NCBI RefSeq assembly: GCF_015776785.2
Contig: NZ_LFMD02000002.1
Span: 1,425,329-1,489,328 of the forward strand
Direction of reading: 5' to 3'
DNA length: 64,000 nucleotides
Source of the DNA: Kitasatospora sp. SUK 42
Lineage (GTDB): Bacteria; Actinomycetota; Actinomycetes; Streptomycetales; Streptomycetaceae
Below, one piece after another: positions 27,891-36,948 of this stretch (positions within the stretch are counted from its first letter, which is position 1; every line of letters begins with the position of its first letter). A program made the position numbers and the translations under genes. The notes under the pieces were generated by a model. That model saw only the letters and a program-made list of their open reading frames with translations, was not told where the DNA came from and did no database searches.

Positions 27891-28364
27891 CTACTGGGCC
27901 AGCGCCGCCCAGTCCACGTCCGCCAGCGGATCCGCCGGGCGGGCGTCGGTCCCGATCTCGCACCAGACCCGCTTGCCCGAGCCGTCCGGGTACCAGCCCC
28001 AGCGCTCGCAGAGCAGCTCGACCAGCTCCAGGCCGCGCCCGTTGGTCGCGTTCTCGTCCGCCCCGGCGTGCCGCGGAGCCGGGGCGGCCTGGCTCGCGTC
28101 CGCCACCTCCACCCGCAGCGGGCCGGCCGGAGCGTCCTGCTCCGGGTCGTCCGCCATCGGCAGGCACAGCCGCAGCACGGCCGGACAGCCGGTGTGCACC
28201 ACGGCGTTGGTCACCAGCTCCGAGACGACCAGCACCACCGTCTCGGCCATCGGCGCGTCCGGGTCCACTCCGTGGTTCAGCAGTCGCGTGCGCACCCACC
28301 GGCGGGCCCGGCCGACCTCGGCGGGGTCCGGCTGCACCGCCAGCTGTACCTGAAGAACCTGCAC
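27891..28364 (-). CDS. RsbW-like ATP-binding regulatory protein (HATPase_c)
   Basis: About 157 residues of a stand-alone GHKL ATPase of the anti-sigma-factor kinase type. The N-box is VVSELVTNAVVHTG and the G-box is GRGLELVELLCERWGWYPDG, ending KRVWCEI. Streptomycetes have dozens; they bind ATP and may hold sigma factors or phosphorylate anti-anti-sigma proteins. GTG 28364 (VQVLQVQLAVQPDP) follows GGTGGAG. It diverges from the sigma-factor gene across a 591-base gap; a functional link is possible but not shown. Confidence 0.82.
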   Translation of the reverse strand: MQVLQVQLAVQPDPAEVGRARRWVRTRLLNHGVDPDAPMAETVVLVVSELVTNAVVHTGCPAVLRLCLPMADDPEQDAPAGPLRVEVADASQAAPAPRHAGADENATNGRGLELVELLCERWGWYPDGSGKRVWCEIGTDARPADPLADVDWAALAQ

Positions 28365-28955
28365 CGCTCCACCACCCGCACTCGCAGTTCGGCCATCGTC
28401 CCGATCGGGCCGGATCAGCCGGCCGGCGGGGTCCTCGCACATCGCCCGGCGCCAGCCGGGACCCGTCCGGGCGCTCGCCGAGCCGTCCGCCCGCATCCGC
28501 TCGTCCGCGCCGACCCGTCGGTCGCGCACTGGCCGCGACACGAATACGCCTCAGGATGGGTGGGCGGGCGGACCGCGGCAAGCGCTTCGGGCATATTCCG
28601 GCGATCGGGGGACGGGCAGTGCATACTGTCCCGTTCACTCTCGCGAGCCTCGTACCGGCACTCGTCCGGCCCGGGCCGACGCCGGTCCCGCGCAGGGCGT
28701 GTCGGACACGCCCTGGTCGGGAACCTACCGCCGGACACCCCCGACGCCCCGCCCGCCACTCGCGAACCACCCGTGCGACATATGTCCAGCGGCTCTCGAA
28801 CAGCGGCATCGACGGACCGTCCAACGAACGGACCGTCCAACCATGTGACGATCCGCCGGGCCCCGTTCCGTTCTTGCCGGATTCCCTCCCACCGCCGACC
28901 TGCCACGGGATACCGTTGGGTAACGCCAGCGGACCGGGCAGGAGGGTGGTTCCTG
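28365..28955. promoter_or_regulatory. Intergenic region upstream of sigma gene with a tandem GGACCGTCCAAC repeat
   Basis: No gene is supported in this 591-base gap. GGACCGTCCAAC occurs at 28814-28825 and 28830-28841, a 16-bp period. Each copy contains the short palindrome GGAC-c-GTCC. They lie 115-140 bases upstream of the sigma-factor ATG and may bind a dimeric regulator. Confidence 0.4.
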
Positions 28956-29537
28956 ATGGCCACCCAGGACCACTCCCCGCGCTGGGACGCGCAGTTGCAG
29001 CGGCGCCTCGCCCGCGGCGAGGAGACCGCGCTCGGCGAACTCTACGACCGGCTCGCGCCGATGGTGCACGGCCTGGCCGGGCGGATACTCGCCGACCAGG
29101 CGGCCGCCGCCCAGCTCACCCGGGAGGTCTTCGCCTACGTCTGGGAGCACCCCGAGGACTTCGACCCCGCCCAGGGCTCGCTGCGCGCCTGGCTCGGCGC
29201 GCTCACCCACCGCCGCGCGGTCGAACGGCTGCGGGCCCGGCGCGCCGCCGAACCGTTTCCGGGCCGCGGCACCGGGGCCGCCGAGGAGGAGATCCGAGCC
29301 GTGGCCACCGCCGCGCGCATGCAGTACGTGGTCGACTCCCTGCCCCAACCCCTGCGTGAGACCATCGCGGTGACGTACTACGACGGCCGCACCTACCAGG
29401 AGACGGCCCGGTTGCTCGGCATCAGCGAGCAGGCCGCCAAGCAGCGGATGCGGCTCGGCCTGGAACTGCTGGCCACCGAACTGGCCGAGGAGCGCGCCCG
29501 CCAGCACGGCGGCGAGGACGGGGACGACGGCAGGTGA
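28956..29537 (+). CDS. SigK-like ECF RNA polymerase sigma factor
   Basis: 193 residues. Region 2 spans about 20-95 (ELYDRLAPMVHGLAGRILAD, then LGALTHRRAVERLRARR). Region 4 spans about 125-180 (LPQPLRETIAVTYYDGRTYQ and LLGISEQAAKQRMRLGLELL). The AWLGALTHRRAVERLR stretch is typical of SigK-type ECF factors. AGGAGG precedes the ATG. Its stop overlaps the start of the anti-sigma gene by four bases, the usual sign of a cognate pair. It probably directs RNA polymerase to a small stress regulon when released. Confidence 0.9.
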   Translation: MATQDHSPRWDAQLQRRLARGEETALGELYDRLAPMVHGLAGRILADQAAAAQLTREVFAYVWEHPEDFDPAQGSLRAWLGALTHRRAVERLRARRAAEPFPGRGTGAAEEEIRAVATAARMQYVVDSLPQPLRETIAVTYYDGRTYQETARLLGISEQAAKQRMRLGLELLATELAEERARQHGGEDGDDGR

Positions 29538-30736
29538 ACCAGGGGAACACGGAGGAGGAGCGGCACGAGACCCTGCGCTCGCTGCTCGGCGCCTGGTCCC
29601 TGGGCGCCTGCCCGCCGCGCGAGGCCGCCGAGTTGGAGCGGCACCTGCGCACCTGCCCGGAGTGCGCCGAGGAGGCGGCCCGGCTGCGCGAGGCGGCCGG
29701 CTGGCTCTCCCTGGACGAACCGCTGGACCAGCCCTGCTCGCTGCGCCAGCAGGTGCTGGACTGGTGCCTGGCCCGGCGCCCGGCCGAACTGCCCGTCCCC
29801 GCCTGGGGCATGCCGTACACCGCGGAGACCGCCAAGCTCGACGCGCTGCTGCGCGACCTCGGCCCGGAGGAGTGGCAGGAGGTGGCCGAACTGCCGTGGC
29901 ACGGCGGCACCGAACAGCTGCGCCCGGCCGAGGTCCTGGGCCGGCTGACCGCCGTGGACGGCTTCCTGGCGCTCGCCCTCGGCCTGCCCGACCCGGTGCC
30001 GGCCGCCAAGGGGGCGCCCGCGCCGGCCGAGCGACGGGTGCCGCCGCAGGACGCGGCCGTCCCCGCGCCGCCCGCGGCGCCGAGGGTCCCGCCGCAGGGC
30101 GGCCGGTACGCCGAGGTCACCGCGCGCACCGCCCGGCTGCTCGCCGACCAGGCCGGCCTGACGCCGCAGTCGGTGCGCTGCCGGTGGCGGCAGCAGACCC
30201 ACGACCTGGTGCGCAGCGCCGCGCTCGCCCCGCAGGGCAACACCCCGGTCGACTTCGGGTACGCGGTGCTGCCGCTGCGCGACGCCTTCGTGGACCGCGC
30301 CCTGGAGTGCTTCGTCCACGGCGAGGACGTGGCCCGCGCGGTCGCCTACCCGTACGACCCGCCGGCCCCGCAGCACCTGCGGCAGATGGTGGAGCTGGTG
30401 GTGCGGCTGCTCCCGCGGGCGCTGGCCGGGCTGCGCGGGGCGCGTCCCGAGCACGCCGGCGCGCCGGGCGCACCGGCCGGGGTGGGCACCGGCGGCCGCC
30501 GGCTGCGGCTGGTGGTGGACGGTCCGGCGGCGGGCGAGTGGCTGGTGCCGCTGGACGGCGCGGAGGCGGGGCCGCCGGGCGGGGAGCCGGTGGCCTCGAT
30601 GGTGCTGGACGGCCTGGAGCTGTGCCAGCTGGCCGCCGCGCACCGCGACCCGGACCGGCTGCCGGTGGGCGAGCACGGTGACCGGGCCGCGATCCGCGCG
30701 GTGCTGCACGCGCTGCCGCTGCTGTCGCGGCCCTGA
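29534..30736 (+). CDS. Zinc-finger anti-sigma factor fused to an MDMPI-like domain
   Basis: 400 residues. The N-terminal ~75 residues are a zinc-binding anti-sigma domain with H37-x3-C41-x2-C44 in ERHLRTCPECAEEA. The remainder has no membrane helix. It matches the mycothiol-dependent maleylpyruvate isomerase superfamily: LRPAEVLGRLTAVDGFLALA in the middle and ALECFVHGEDVARAVAYPYD plus LRLVVDGPAAGEWLVPLDG near the C-terminus. It is therefore a soluble anti-sigma factor with a DinB/MDMPI-type sensory part, which could link the sigma factor to thiol or redox state (inference). GTG 29534 overlaps the sigma stop. Confidence 0.85.
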   Translation: MNQGNTEEERHETLRSLLGAWSLGACPPREAAELERHLRTCPECAEEAARLREAAGWLSLDEPLDQPCSLRQQVLDWCLARRPAELPVPAWGMPYTAETAKLDALLRDLGPEEWQEVAELPWHGGTEQLRPAEVLGRLTAVDGFLALALGLPDPVPAAKGAPAPAERRVPPQDAAVPAPPAAPRVPPQGGRYAEVTARTARLLADQAGLTPQSVRCRWRQQTHDLVRSAALAPQGNTPVDFGYAVLPLRDAFVDRALECFVHGEDVARAVAYPYDPPAPQHLRQMVELVVRLLPRALAGLRGARPEHAGAPGAPAGVGTGGRRLRLVVDGPAAGEWLVPLDGAEAGPPGGEPVASMVLDGLELCQLAAAHRDPDRLPVGEHGDRAAIRAVLHALPLLSRP

Positions 30737-30768
30737 AGCCCGAGCGGTTCCGCCGGCCGCGAGGATCG

Positions 30769-31635
30769 CTACGCGAAGACGACCGTCCGGGTGCCGTCGA
30801 GCAGCACCCGGTGCTCGCTGTGCCACTTGACCGCGCGGGCCAGCGCCTGGCACTCGACGTCCCGGCCGAGCGCGACCAGCTGGTCCGGGCTGACGTCGTG
30901 GGTGACCCGGGCCACCTCCTGCTCGATGATCGGGCCCTCGTCGAGGTCGGCGGTGACGTAGTGCGCGGTGGCGCCGATCAGCTTCACACCGCGGGCGTGC
31001 GCCTGGTGGTACGGCTTGGCGCCCTTGAAGCTCGGCAGGAAGGAGTGGTGGATGTTGATCACGCGGCCGGACAGCTCGGTGCACAGCTGGTCGGAGAGCA
31101 CCTGCATGTAGCGGGCCAGCACGACCAGCTCGACGTCCTCCTTGGCGACCAGGTCCAGCAGCTGCCGCTCGGCCTCGTCCTTGGTGTCGCGGGTGACCGG
31201 GATGTGGTGGAAGGGGACGCCGTAGCTCTCGGTGAGGTCCTGCAGGTCGGTGTGGTTGGAGACCACCGCGGCGATCTCCACCGGCAGGGCGCCGATCCGG
31301 GTGCGGTAGAGCAGGTCGTTCAGGCAGTGCCCGAACTTGCTGACCATGAGGACGATCCGCATCCGCTGCTCGGTCTGGTGGATCTGCCAGTCCATCCCGA
31401 AGGAGGCGCCGATCGCGGCGAAGCTGGCCCGCAGCTTGTCGGCGGTGACCGGCTCGTCGGCGGAGAAGTGCACCCGCATGAAGAACAGCCCGCTGTCCCC
31501 GTCCCCGAACTGCTGGCTGTCGACGATGTTGCAACCGGTCATGAAGAGGTAGCTGGAGACAGCGTGGACGATGCCCTGCTTGTCGGGGCAGGACAGCGTG
31601 AGGACGTACTGGGCGCTGGCCGGCTGCTGTTCCAC
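30769..31635 (-). CDS. purU: Formyltetrahydrofolate deformylase
   Basis: 288 residues. It hydrolyses 10-formyl-THF to formate and THF, supplying formate for purine synthesis and balancing one-carbon pools. The N-terminal ACT domain begins YVLTLSCPDKQGIVHAVSSY. The formyltransferase-like catalytic domain has MVSKFGHCLNDLLYR, INIHHSFLPSFKGAKPYHQA and GATAHYVTADLDEGPIIEQE, carrying the family Asn/His/Asp residues. GTG 31635 was preferred to the GTG at 31689 because the ACT domain normally starts close to the N-terminus; the longer form adds 18 residues. Confidence 0.94.
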   Translation of the reverse strand: MEQQPASAQYVLTLSCPDKQGIVHAVSSYLFMTGCNIVDSQQFGDGDSGLFFMRVHFSADEPVTADKLRASFAAIGASFGMDWQIHQTEQRMRIVLMVSKFGHCLNDLLYRTRIGALPVEIAAVVSNHTDLQDLTESYGVPFHHIPVTRDTKDEAERQLLDLVAKEDVELVVLARYMQVLSDQLCTELSGRVINIHHSFLPSFKGAKPYHQAHARGVKLIGATAHYVTADLDEGPIIEQEVARVTHDVSPDQLVALGRDVECQALARAVKWHSEHRVLLDGTRTVVFA

Positions 31636-31794
31636 TGGGGGTATCCCGTCCTGGTCTGTGGTGCGTGCGTGGACGGTCAAGCGTGTCACATTCCGGACGG
31701 TCGCCGCCCCGCTGCCCGCACTGCGGGACGGCTCCGCCCGGCGTCCGCGCGGCCCGGGCGCACGCGGGCCCGGGTCCGCCCGTTCGGCCCGGGC

Positions 31795-32238
31795 TCAGAC
31801 CTGGGTGAGGATGCGCAGCACGTCCAGCGACTTGGGGGCGGCGTCCGGGTCGTCCCCGTCGCCCACGGCCAGCGCGACGTGCGCCTCCCGGGCGGCCCGG
31901 ACGGTCTCCGGCCAGCCGGGGTGGCCGAGGTAGGCGGAGGCCGGAGCGTCCGCGCCGACCTCGTGCAGCATCTGCACCGCCCGCAGCACGGCGACGTCGA
32001 CCACGGCGGCCTCGGCGGAGTCGCGGAAGATCGTGCCGATGTACTTCTCGGCGGACCAGCGGTCCAGCCAGGTGTCCTCGACCAGCCGGTACACGGCGTC
32101 GGTGACGTCCCCGTACCCCTCGCGGCCGGTCAGCCAGGTCTCCTGCTGGAAACCGGGGTCGGACAGCATGTGCAACGCCGAGCGCAGTCGGGCTCGCCAG
32201 CGCCACCAGGGCAGGTCGTTGAGCGGCATGCCGCCCAT
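31795..32238 (-). CDS. SCO4402-family conserved protein
   Basis: 147 residues, starting MGGMPLNDLPWWRWRARLRS. It closely resembles the streptomycete SCO4402 family as I remember it, including LVEDTWLDRWSAEKYIGTIF and GHPGWPETVRAAREAH. Function is unknown; it is soluble and acidic, with no catalytic motif that I recognise. ATG 32238 is chosen because family members begin MGGMPLND; an upstream ATG would add a Ser/Arg-rich tail. It lies near purU and upstream of a divergent lipoprotein gene. Confidence 0.8.
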   Translation of the reverse strand: MGGMPLNDLPWWRWRARLRSALHMLSDPGFQQETWLTGREGYGDVTDAVYRLVEDTWLDRWSAEKYIGTIFRDSAEAAVVDVAVLRAVQMLHEVGADAPASAYLGHPGWPETVRAAREAHVALAVGDGDDPDAAPKSLDVLRILTQV

Positions 32239-32485
32239 CGTGCTGGAGCGGTGGCCCGGACGAGAAGGGTTTCGGGCAGACCGGTGCGAAGAATCTGTGC
32301 TGACGGACATGGTGAACGATCGTACGTTCCCCGTCTGTTCGTGCTCCACTCGCGATCTACACGCGTACCCCTCCGGGTTTCAGCCGCCGTTTTCCGACCG
32401 TTCACATTTCGGTCCTCTCGACTTGCGGCGCCGGGGCTTGGCTGTCCCCCGGTGCGCCGAAGGGCGCCCCAGAGAGGGAATACCG

Positions 32486-33787
32486 ATGACCAGCCGAAGG
32501 GACTCCTTCCAGGCCCGTCCCACGATCGCGAGACGCCGCCGTCGGCGTCCGATCGCCGCAGCGGCGACCGCCGCCGCGCTGCTCCCCACCCTCTTCTCGG
32601 CCTCCGCGTGCGGCGGATCGGCCGATGCCTCCACCACCACCGACGAGCTGACCGTGATGACCTGGGCGCCGTCCGACACCGGCTCGGCGGACCGCCCCGG
32701 CATGACCGCGCTCGCCGAGGCGGTCGGGAAGGACGTCAACCTCAAGGGCGGGTTGAACGGCCACCGGCTGCGGGTGATCACCTGCAACGAGCACAACAGC
32801 TCGGAGGGCGCCAAGGCCTGCGCCCAGCAGGCGGTGGACGCCAAGGCCGTCGCCGTGCTCGGCTCCTACAGCCAGTGGGGCGACGCCTTCATGCCGGTGC
32901 TGGAACGCGCCGGCATCCCGCTGATCGGCGGCTACGGCCTGTCCCAGCCGGAGTTCTCCAGCCCGCTGTCCTACCCGGTGGACGGCGGGATGCCCGCGCT
33001 GATCGCCGGCAGCGGCCGCCAGCTGGTCGAGGCCGGCTGCAAGGCCGTCGCGCTGATCCGCCCGGACACGCCGGCCGGCGACAACCTGCTCGGCTACCTG
33101 GGCAACGCGCTCAAGCCGGCCGGGATCAAGCTGCTGGACGTCAAGGCGCCCGAGCAGTCCTCCGACTACACGCCGGTGGCCCGCAAGGCGATCGGCAAGG
33201 ACGACACGGGCAACTGCGTCACCAGCGCGCTGGCCGCCGAGCCGACCGGCAACCTGCTGGACGCCTACCGCCGGCTGACCCCGAAGAACACCCGGATCGC
33301 CTCGGTGATCGGCAGCGTGCAGCAGTCGGTGGTGGACTCCACCGGCGGCGACTCCGGCCCGCTGGCCGGCGCGTTCGTCACCAGCTGGTACCCGCCGGAG
33401 TCGGCCAAGACCTGGGACGGGCTGCGCGCGGTGGTGCGGGCCGACGCCACGGGCGGGCGCACCATCGACGTCGCCGACCCGGGCGTGCAGACGACCTGGG
33501 TCGCGTACGAGGTGTTCCGGCTCGTGTCGGACAAGCTGTCGGCGGCCGGAAAGCCGGTCACCGCCAAGTCGATCGCCGCCCTGCTGGACGGCGGCGAGGT
33601 CATCGACGTGGGCCTGACCCCGCCGCTGAACTGGAGCACCACCAACATGCTGCCCAGCGGCGAGTCACCGCGGCTGGTGAACACCTGGATCACCTACCAG
33701 GTGGTCAAGGGCGGCCGGATGACCTTGCAGCAGCCGGGCTTCGTGGACGTCCGCTGGGTGCTCACCGGGGCGCGGCCGCCGGCCTGA
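32486..33787 (+). CDS. Branched-chain-amino-acid-type substrate-binding lipoprotein
   Basis: A 433-residue type I periplasmic-binding protein. It has a twin-arginine-rich N-terminus (RRRRRRP), a hydrophobic stretch and a lipobox ending SASAC with lipidated Cys42. The LivJ-like fold shows GGLNGHRLRVITCNEHNSSE, KACAQQAVDAKAVAVLGSYS and AGIPLIGGYGL. Such proteins deliver amino acids, amides or aromatic compounds to ABC importers. No permease or ATPase gene is adjacent, so it is an orphan binding protein. The ATG follows GAGAGGGAA. Confidence 0.85.
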   Translation: MTSRRDSFQARPTIARRRRRRPIAAAATAAALLPTLFSASACGGSADASTTTDELTVMTWAPSDTGSADRPGMTALAEAVGKDVNLKGGLNGHRLRVITCNEHNSSEGAKACAQQAVDAKAVAVLGSYSQWGDAFMPVLERAGIPLIGGYGLSQPEFSSPLSYPVDGGMPALIAGSGRQLVEAGCKAVALIRPDTPAGDNLLGYLGNALKPAGIKLLDVKAPEQSSDYTPVARKAIGKDDTGNCVTSALAAEPTGNLLDAYRRLTPKNTRIASVIGSVQQSVVDSTGGDSGPLAGAFVTSWYPPESAKTWDGLRAVVRADATGGRTIDVADPGVQTTWVAYEVFRLVSDKLSAAGKPVTAKSIAALLDGGEVIDVGLTPPLNWSTTNMLPSGESPRLVNTWITYQVVKGGRMTLQQPGFVDVRWVLTGARPPA

Positions 33788-33806
33788 CGCACGCTCCCCA
33801 GGATGA

Positions 33807-33832
33807 GGGCGGGCCCGCCTCCGGGCCCGCCC
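33807..33832. terminator. Terminator between convergent lipoprotein and membrane-protein genes
   Basis: GGGCGGGCCCG (33807-33817) pairs perfectly with CGGGCCCGCCC (33822-33832) over a 4-base loop, 20 bases after the lipoprotein stop. No T-run, as is common in streptomycete terminators. Confidence 0.75.
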
Positions 33833-33844
33833 TCCGGCTTCCCG

Positions 33845-35050
33845 CTACAGGTCGCCGTCGGTGCGGCTGGGCAGGCCGGTCTGGGTCGCGATCGCGTTCC
33901 ACAGCGTCGAGGCCTGCTTCTTCGCGGTGGTCGCGGTGCCGCTGGCCTGGACGGCGTTCTTGTAGTGCTGGTTGCCGGTGTCCGGCTTCTTCGGGTCGCA
34001 GGAGCTCTGGGCGTCGGTCGCCCAGGCCGCGTACTCGTCGTCGGCCTGGGCCGAGGCCGTCCAGGCGGCGTTGAGCTGGTCGACCAGTTGCTGGCCGCCG
34101 GGCAGCTTGTCGGTCTTCAGCTGGCCGAGCTTGGTCTGCAGCTCGCGGCGCTTGCCGGCCGCCGCGGCCAGGGCCTGCTGCGAGTCGGGGAGCTTGTCGC
34201 ACTTCTGCACCGAGGCGACCGCGGAGACCACGGAGCTGCGGCTGTCGCTCGCGGTGCCCAGCAGGTCCGACAGCGGCTGCGCCTGGGCCTTGGCCTCCGG
34301 GTCGACGGCCGCGCCCGTGCCGCTCGCGCTCGCGCTCGCCGTACCGGGGGTGCTGCTGCCGGTGGCGGCCACCGGGGCGGTCTTCCGGTCGGTCTTGGTG
34401 TCCTCCCCGCCGCCCATCAGGACGGCGACCAGGATGCCGGCCGCGGCGCAGCCCGCGACCACCCCGCCGATGATCAGCTTGTTGGACGGGCGGCCGCCGC
34501 GGCCCGAACGCCCCGTCCGGGTGGCGTCGGGGTCCGCCCCGTAGCCGTCCTGGCCGTAGCCGTCCTGGCCGTAGGCGGCCTGTCCGTACCCGTCCTGGCC
34601 GTACGGGTCCTGCCCGTACGGCTGCTGGCCGTAGCCCTGCGCCGGGTGGACCGGCTGCTGCCCGGCCTGCGGGTAGCCCTGCTGGTAGCCGGGCGCGGCC
34701 TGCGGGACGCCGTAGCCGGGCTGCGGCGCCGGGTAGCCGCCGGGCTGCGGGCCGCCGGCCGGGTACGGCGGCAGGTGCTGGGTCTCCGGGGCGGGGCCGG
34801 GCTGCTGGGCGCCGTACCCGGGCTGCGGTGCGGCGCCCCACGGGGGCTGCTGGGCCGGCATGGCCTGGGTCGGCAGCGCGTGCGCGTCCTCGCCGAGGTA
34901 CTCCGGCTGCCCGGACGGCTGTCCCACCGGCGGCACGGCCGTGGGCCCCTGCGGCTGGCCCGGCTGGCCCTGGGACTGGCCGGGCTCGGGGCGGAACAGG
35001 TCGTCCAGGTTGAAATCACCCGAGTTGGGGTACGAGCGGCGCTGGCTCAA
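33845..35050 (-). CDS. Single-pass membrane protein with Gln/Gly/Pro/Tyr-rich cytoplasmic arm
   Basis: 401 residues. The first ~185 are low-complexity, with repeats such as YGQQPYGQDPYGQDGYGQ. A basic patch (RSGRGGRPSNK) precedes one membrane helix (about 195-215, LIIGGVVAGCAAAGILVAVL). A ~180-residue extracytoplasmic, helical Ala/Ser-rich domain has conserved-looking cysteines (QKCDKL, QSSCDPK). The start MSQRRSYPNSGDFNLDDLFR is conserved in streptomycetes, from memory. Function is unknown; low-complexity arms of this kind can drive clustering. Confidence 0.75.
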   Translation of the reverse strand: MSQRRSYPNSGDFNLDDLFRPEPGQSQGQPGQPQGPTAVPPVGQPSGQPEYLGEDAHALPTQAMPAQQPPWGAAPQPGYGAQQPGPAPETQHLPPYPAGGPQPGGYPAPQPGYGVPQAAPGYQQGYPQAGQQPVHPAQGYGQQPYGQDPYGQDGYGQAAYGQDGYGQDGYGADPDATRTGRSGRGGRPSNKLIIGGVVAGCAAAGILVAVLMGGGEDTKTDRKTAPVAATGSSTPGTASASASGTGAAVDPEAKAQAQPLSDLLGTASDSRSSVVSAVASVQKCDKLPDSQQALAAAAGKRRELQTKLGQLKTDKLPGGQQLVDQLNAAWTASAQADDEYAAWATDAQSSCDPKKPDTGNQHYKNAVQASGTATTAKKQASTLWNAIATQTGLPSRTDGDL

Positions 35051-35265
35051 CGCGGTTCCTCACCTGGGCCGGACCGCGCGCTGACGGCGGACCACATCTC
35101 GTCGGTTCTTGGGAGCAGTACAGTTCCTTGGACGTCGCGCCCACGCTACCGGTTCGCCTCACCGGGTGACCACGTGGGCGGGACAATCCCACACACTCCC
35201 TCACAGACGATCCGTGCGGACGATCCGTGCGGGCGATCCGCACAGAAGATCCGCACAGAAGATCC

Positions 35266-36642
35266 TCAGGCCGCCTCCGCGTCCGCCCGGGCGTGGAACT
35301 CGCGCACCACCCGCTGCTCCCGGTAGGGCTCCAGCCGGCGCCGGAACTCGTCCAGGTACTCCACGCCCCGGTTGGAGCGCAGCCCGCTCAGCAGCCGGAC
35401 CGCCTGGGTGCCGGTCTCGCAGGCGCGTTCCAGGTCGCGCTGCTGGAGCTGGGCGGTGGCGAGCAGCACGAGGTCCACCGCGCGGCGGCGCACCCGGGTC
35501 GGCGGGTGCAGGTCGAGCGCCCGGCGGGCGTAGTGCTCGGCCTTGCCGGCCTGTTCCAGGTCCCGGTGGCAGTGGGCCAGTTCGTCGGCGAGGTAGGCGT
35601 CGTCGAAGTGGACGATCCAGTCCGGGTCGTCCTCCGGGCGGCGCTTCTCCATCATCTCCAGCGCCTTGGCCGACACCGCCTCGCAGGAGCGGGCGTCGCC
35701 GAGCAGGGCGTGGCCGCGGGCCTCGGCGGCGTAGAACATCGCCATCGCCGTCGGGGTGGCCACCGTGCGGGCGCCTTCCTGGGCGGCGCGGGCGAGTTGG
35801 GCGATCTCCCGCGGGTTGCCGAGGGTGGCCGCCAGGTGGCTCATCGAGGCGGCCAGCACGTAGCCGCCGTAGCCGCGGTCGTCGGCGGCCTGGGCCAGCC
35901 GCAGGGCCTGGATGTAGTAGCGCTGGGCCAGCCCGGGCTGCCCGGTGTCCACCGCCATGTAGCCGGCCAGTTCGGTCAACCGGGCCACCGCGGCGAAGAG
36001 TTGGCGGCCGGTCTCCTCCCGGTAGGCGCCGCCGAGCAGGCCGGAGACCACCGAGTTGAGGTAGTGCACGACCACCGGGCGCACGTGCCCGCTGCCGAAG
36101 CGGTGGTCCAGGTCGACCAGCATCGTGGTGGTGGCCCTGATCGCGGCCACGTCGGTCGGGCCGACCCGGGGGCCGCCGGTGCGCGCCACCACCGGGTCGG
36201 GCGGGGTGATCAGCCAGTCCCGGCTGGGCTCCACCAGGGCGGAGGCGGCGACCGTCGCACCGGTCAGGAAGTCCCGGCGGCCGACGTCGCTGCGCCAGAG
36301 CTCGCACACCTGCTCCAGGGCCGCGTTCAGGGTCGGCGCGAACTGCAACCCGATGCCGGAGCTGAGGTTCTTGCCGTCGGCCATGCCGATCTCCTCGACC
36401 GACACGCTGCGGCCGAGCTTGCGGCCCAGGGCCTCGGCGATCACGGCCGGCGCCTGCCCGCGCGGCTGCTGCCCGCGCAGCCATCGGGCGACGGAGGTCT
36501 TGTCGTAGCGCAGGTCCAGTCCGTGCTCCGCGCCGCAGAGGTTGACCCTGCGGGCCAGGCCGGCGTTGGAGCAGCTGGCCTCCTGGATCAGTTGCTGCAG
36601 ACGCTCGTTGGGCTGTCGTGCGACGAGTGGTCTCGCGGCCAT
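35266..36642 (-). CDS. HTH/TPR-type developmental regulator (NsdA-like)
   Basis: A 458-residue regulator. An N-terminal HTH-like domain occupies about 1-90 (RQPNERLQQLIQEASCSNAG, YDKTSVARWLRGQQPRG, AEALGRKLGRSVSVEEIGM). A long helical TPR-like array follows (SGLLGGAYREETGRQLFAAV to LDEFRRRLEPYREQRVVREF). This layout matches the NsdA-type regulators that influence streptomycete development and antibiotic production; the target is unknown. ATG 36642 puts the HTH at the N-terminus. It is transcribed away from the Prim-Pol gene across a 306-base region. Confidence 0.8.
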   Translation of the reverse strand: MAARPLVARQPNERLQQLIQEASCSNAGLARRVNLCGAEHGLDLRYDKTSVARWLRGQQPRGQAPAVIAEALGRKLGRSVSVEEIGMADGKNLSSGIGLQFAPTLNAALEQVCELWRSDVGRRDFLTGATVAASALVEPSRDWLITPPDPVVARTGGPRVGPTDVAAIRATTTMLVDLDHRFGSGHVRPVVVHYLNSVVSGLLGGAYREETGRQLFAAVARLTELAGYMAVDTGQPGLAQRYYIQALRLAQAADDRGYGGYVLAASMSHLAATLGNPREIAQLARAAQEGARTVATPTAMAMFYAAEARGHALLGDARSCEAVSAKALEMMEKRRPEDDPDWIVHFDDAYLADELAHCHRDLEQAGKAEHYARRALDLHPPTRVRRRAVDLVLLATAQLQQRDLERACETGTQAVRLLSGLRSNRGVEYLDEFRRRLEPYREQRVVREFHARADAEAA

Positions 36643-36948
36643 TGGGCTTCGCCTCCCCACACCCTCCGGTCCCGGCCGGCGGGCGACGATTCTGCTGATC
36701 TGTTGCCGACTGTCCGACCGTCCAAGGAATCTGACACCAGGTTAGCGATCAGCAACGCCAGCGGGATACCCACGGTGACGAACCGCACCCCCCACGCGCC
36801 CTGGGTAATGCTTCCGTGCGCCCCCGACGCGCCCGCCTCCGCCCGCCTCAACTCGCTTGAGTAACCGGATCGGGTGACATTGCCGGGATACGCCCAACCG
36901 GGGGCCCCTGGCCCGTAACCAGCTTCACACACGGTAGTTGAGCACCCC
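36643..36948. promoter_or_regulatory. Divergent promoter region with CTCAA/TTGAG inverted repeat
   Basis: No gene is visible. CTCAA-ctcgc-TTGAG lies at 36847-36861, about 90 bases upstream of the Prim-Pol start. This is a possible operator, weakly supported. Confidence 0.35.
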
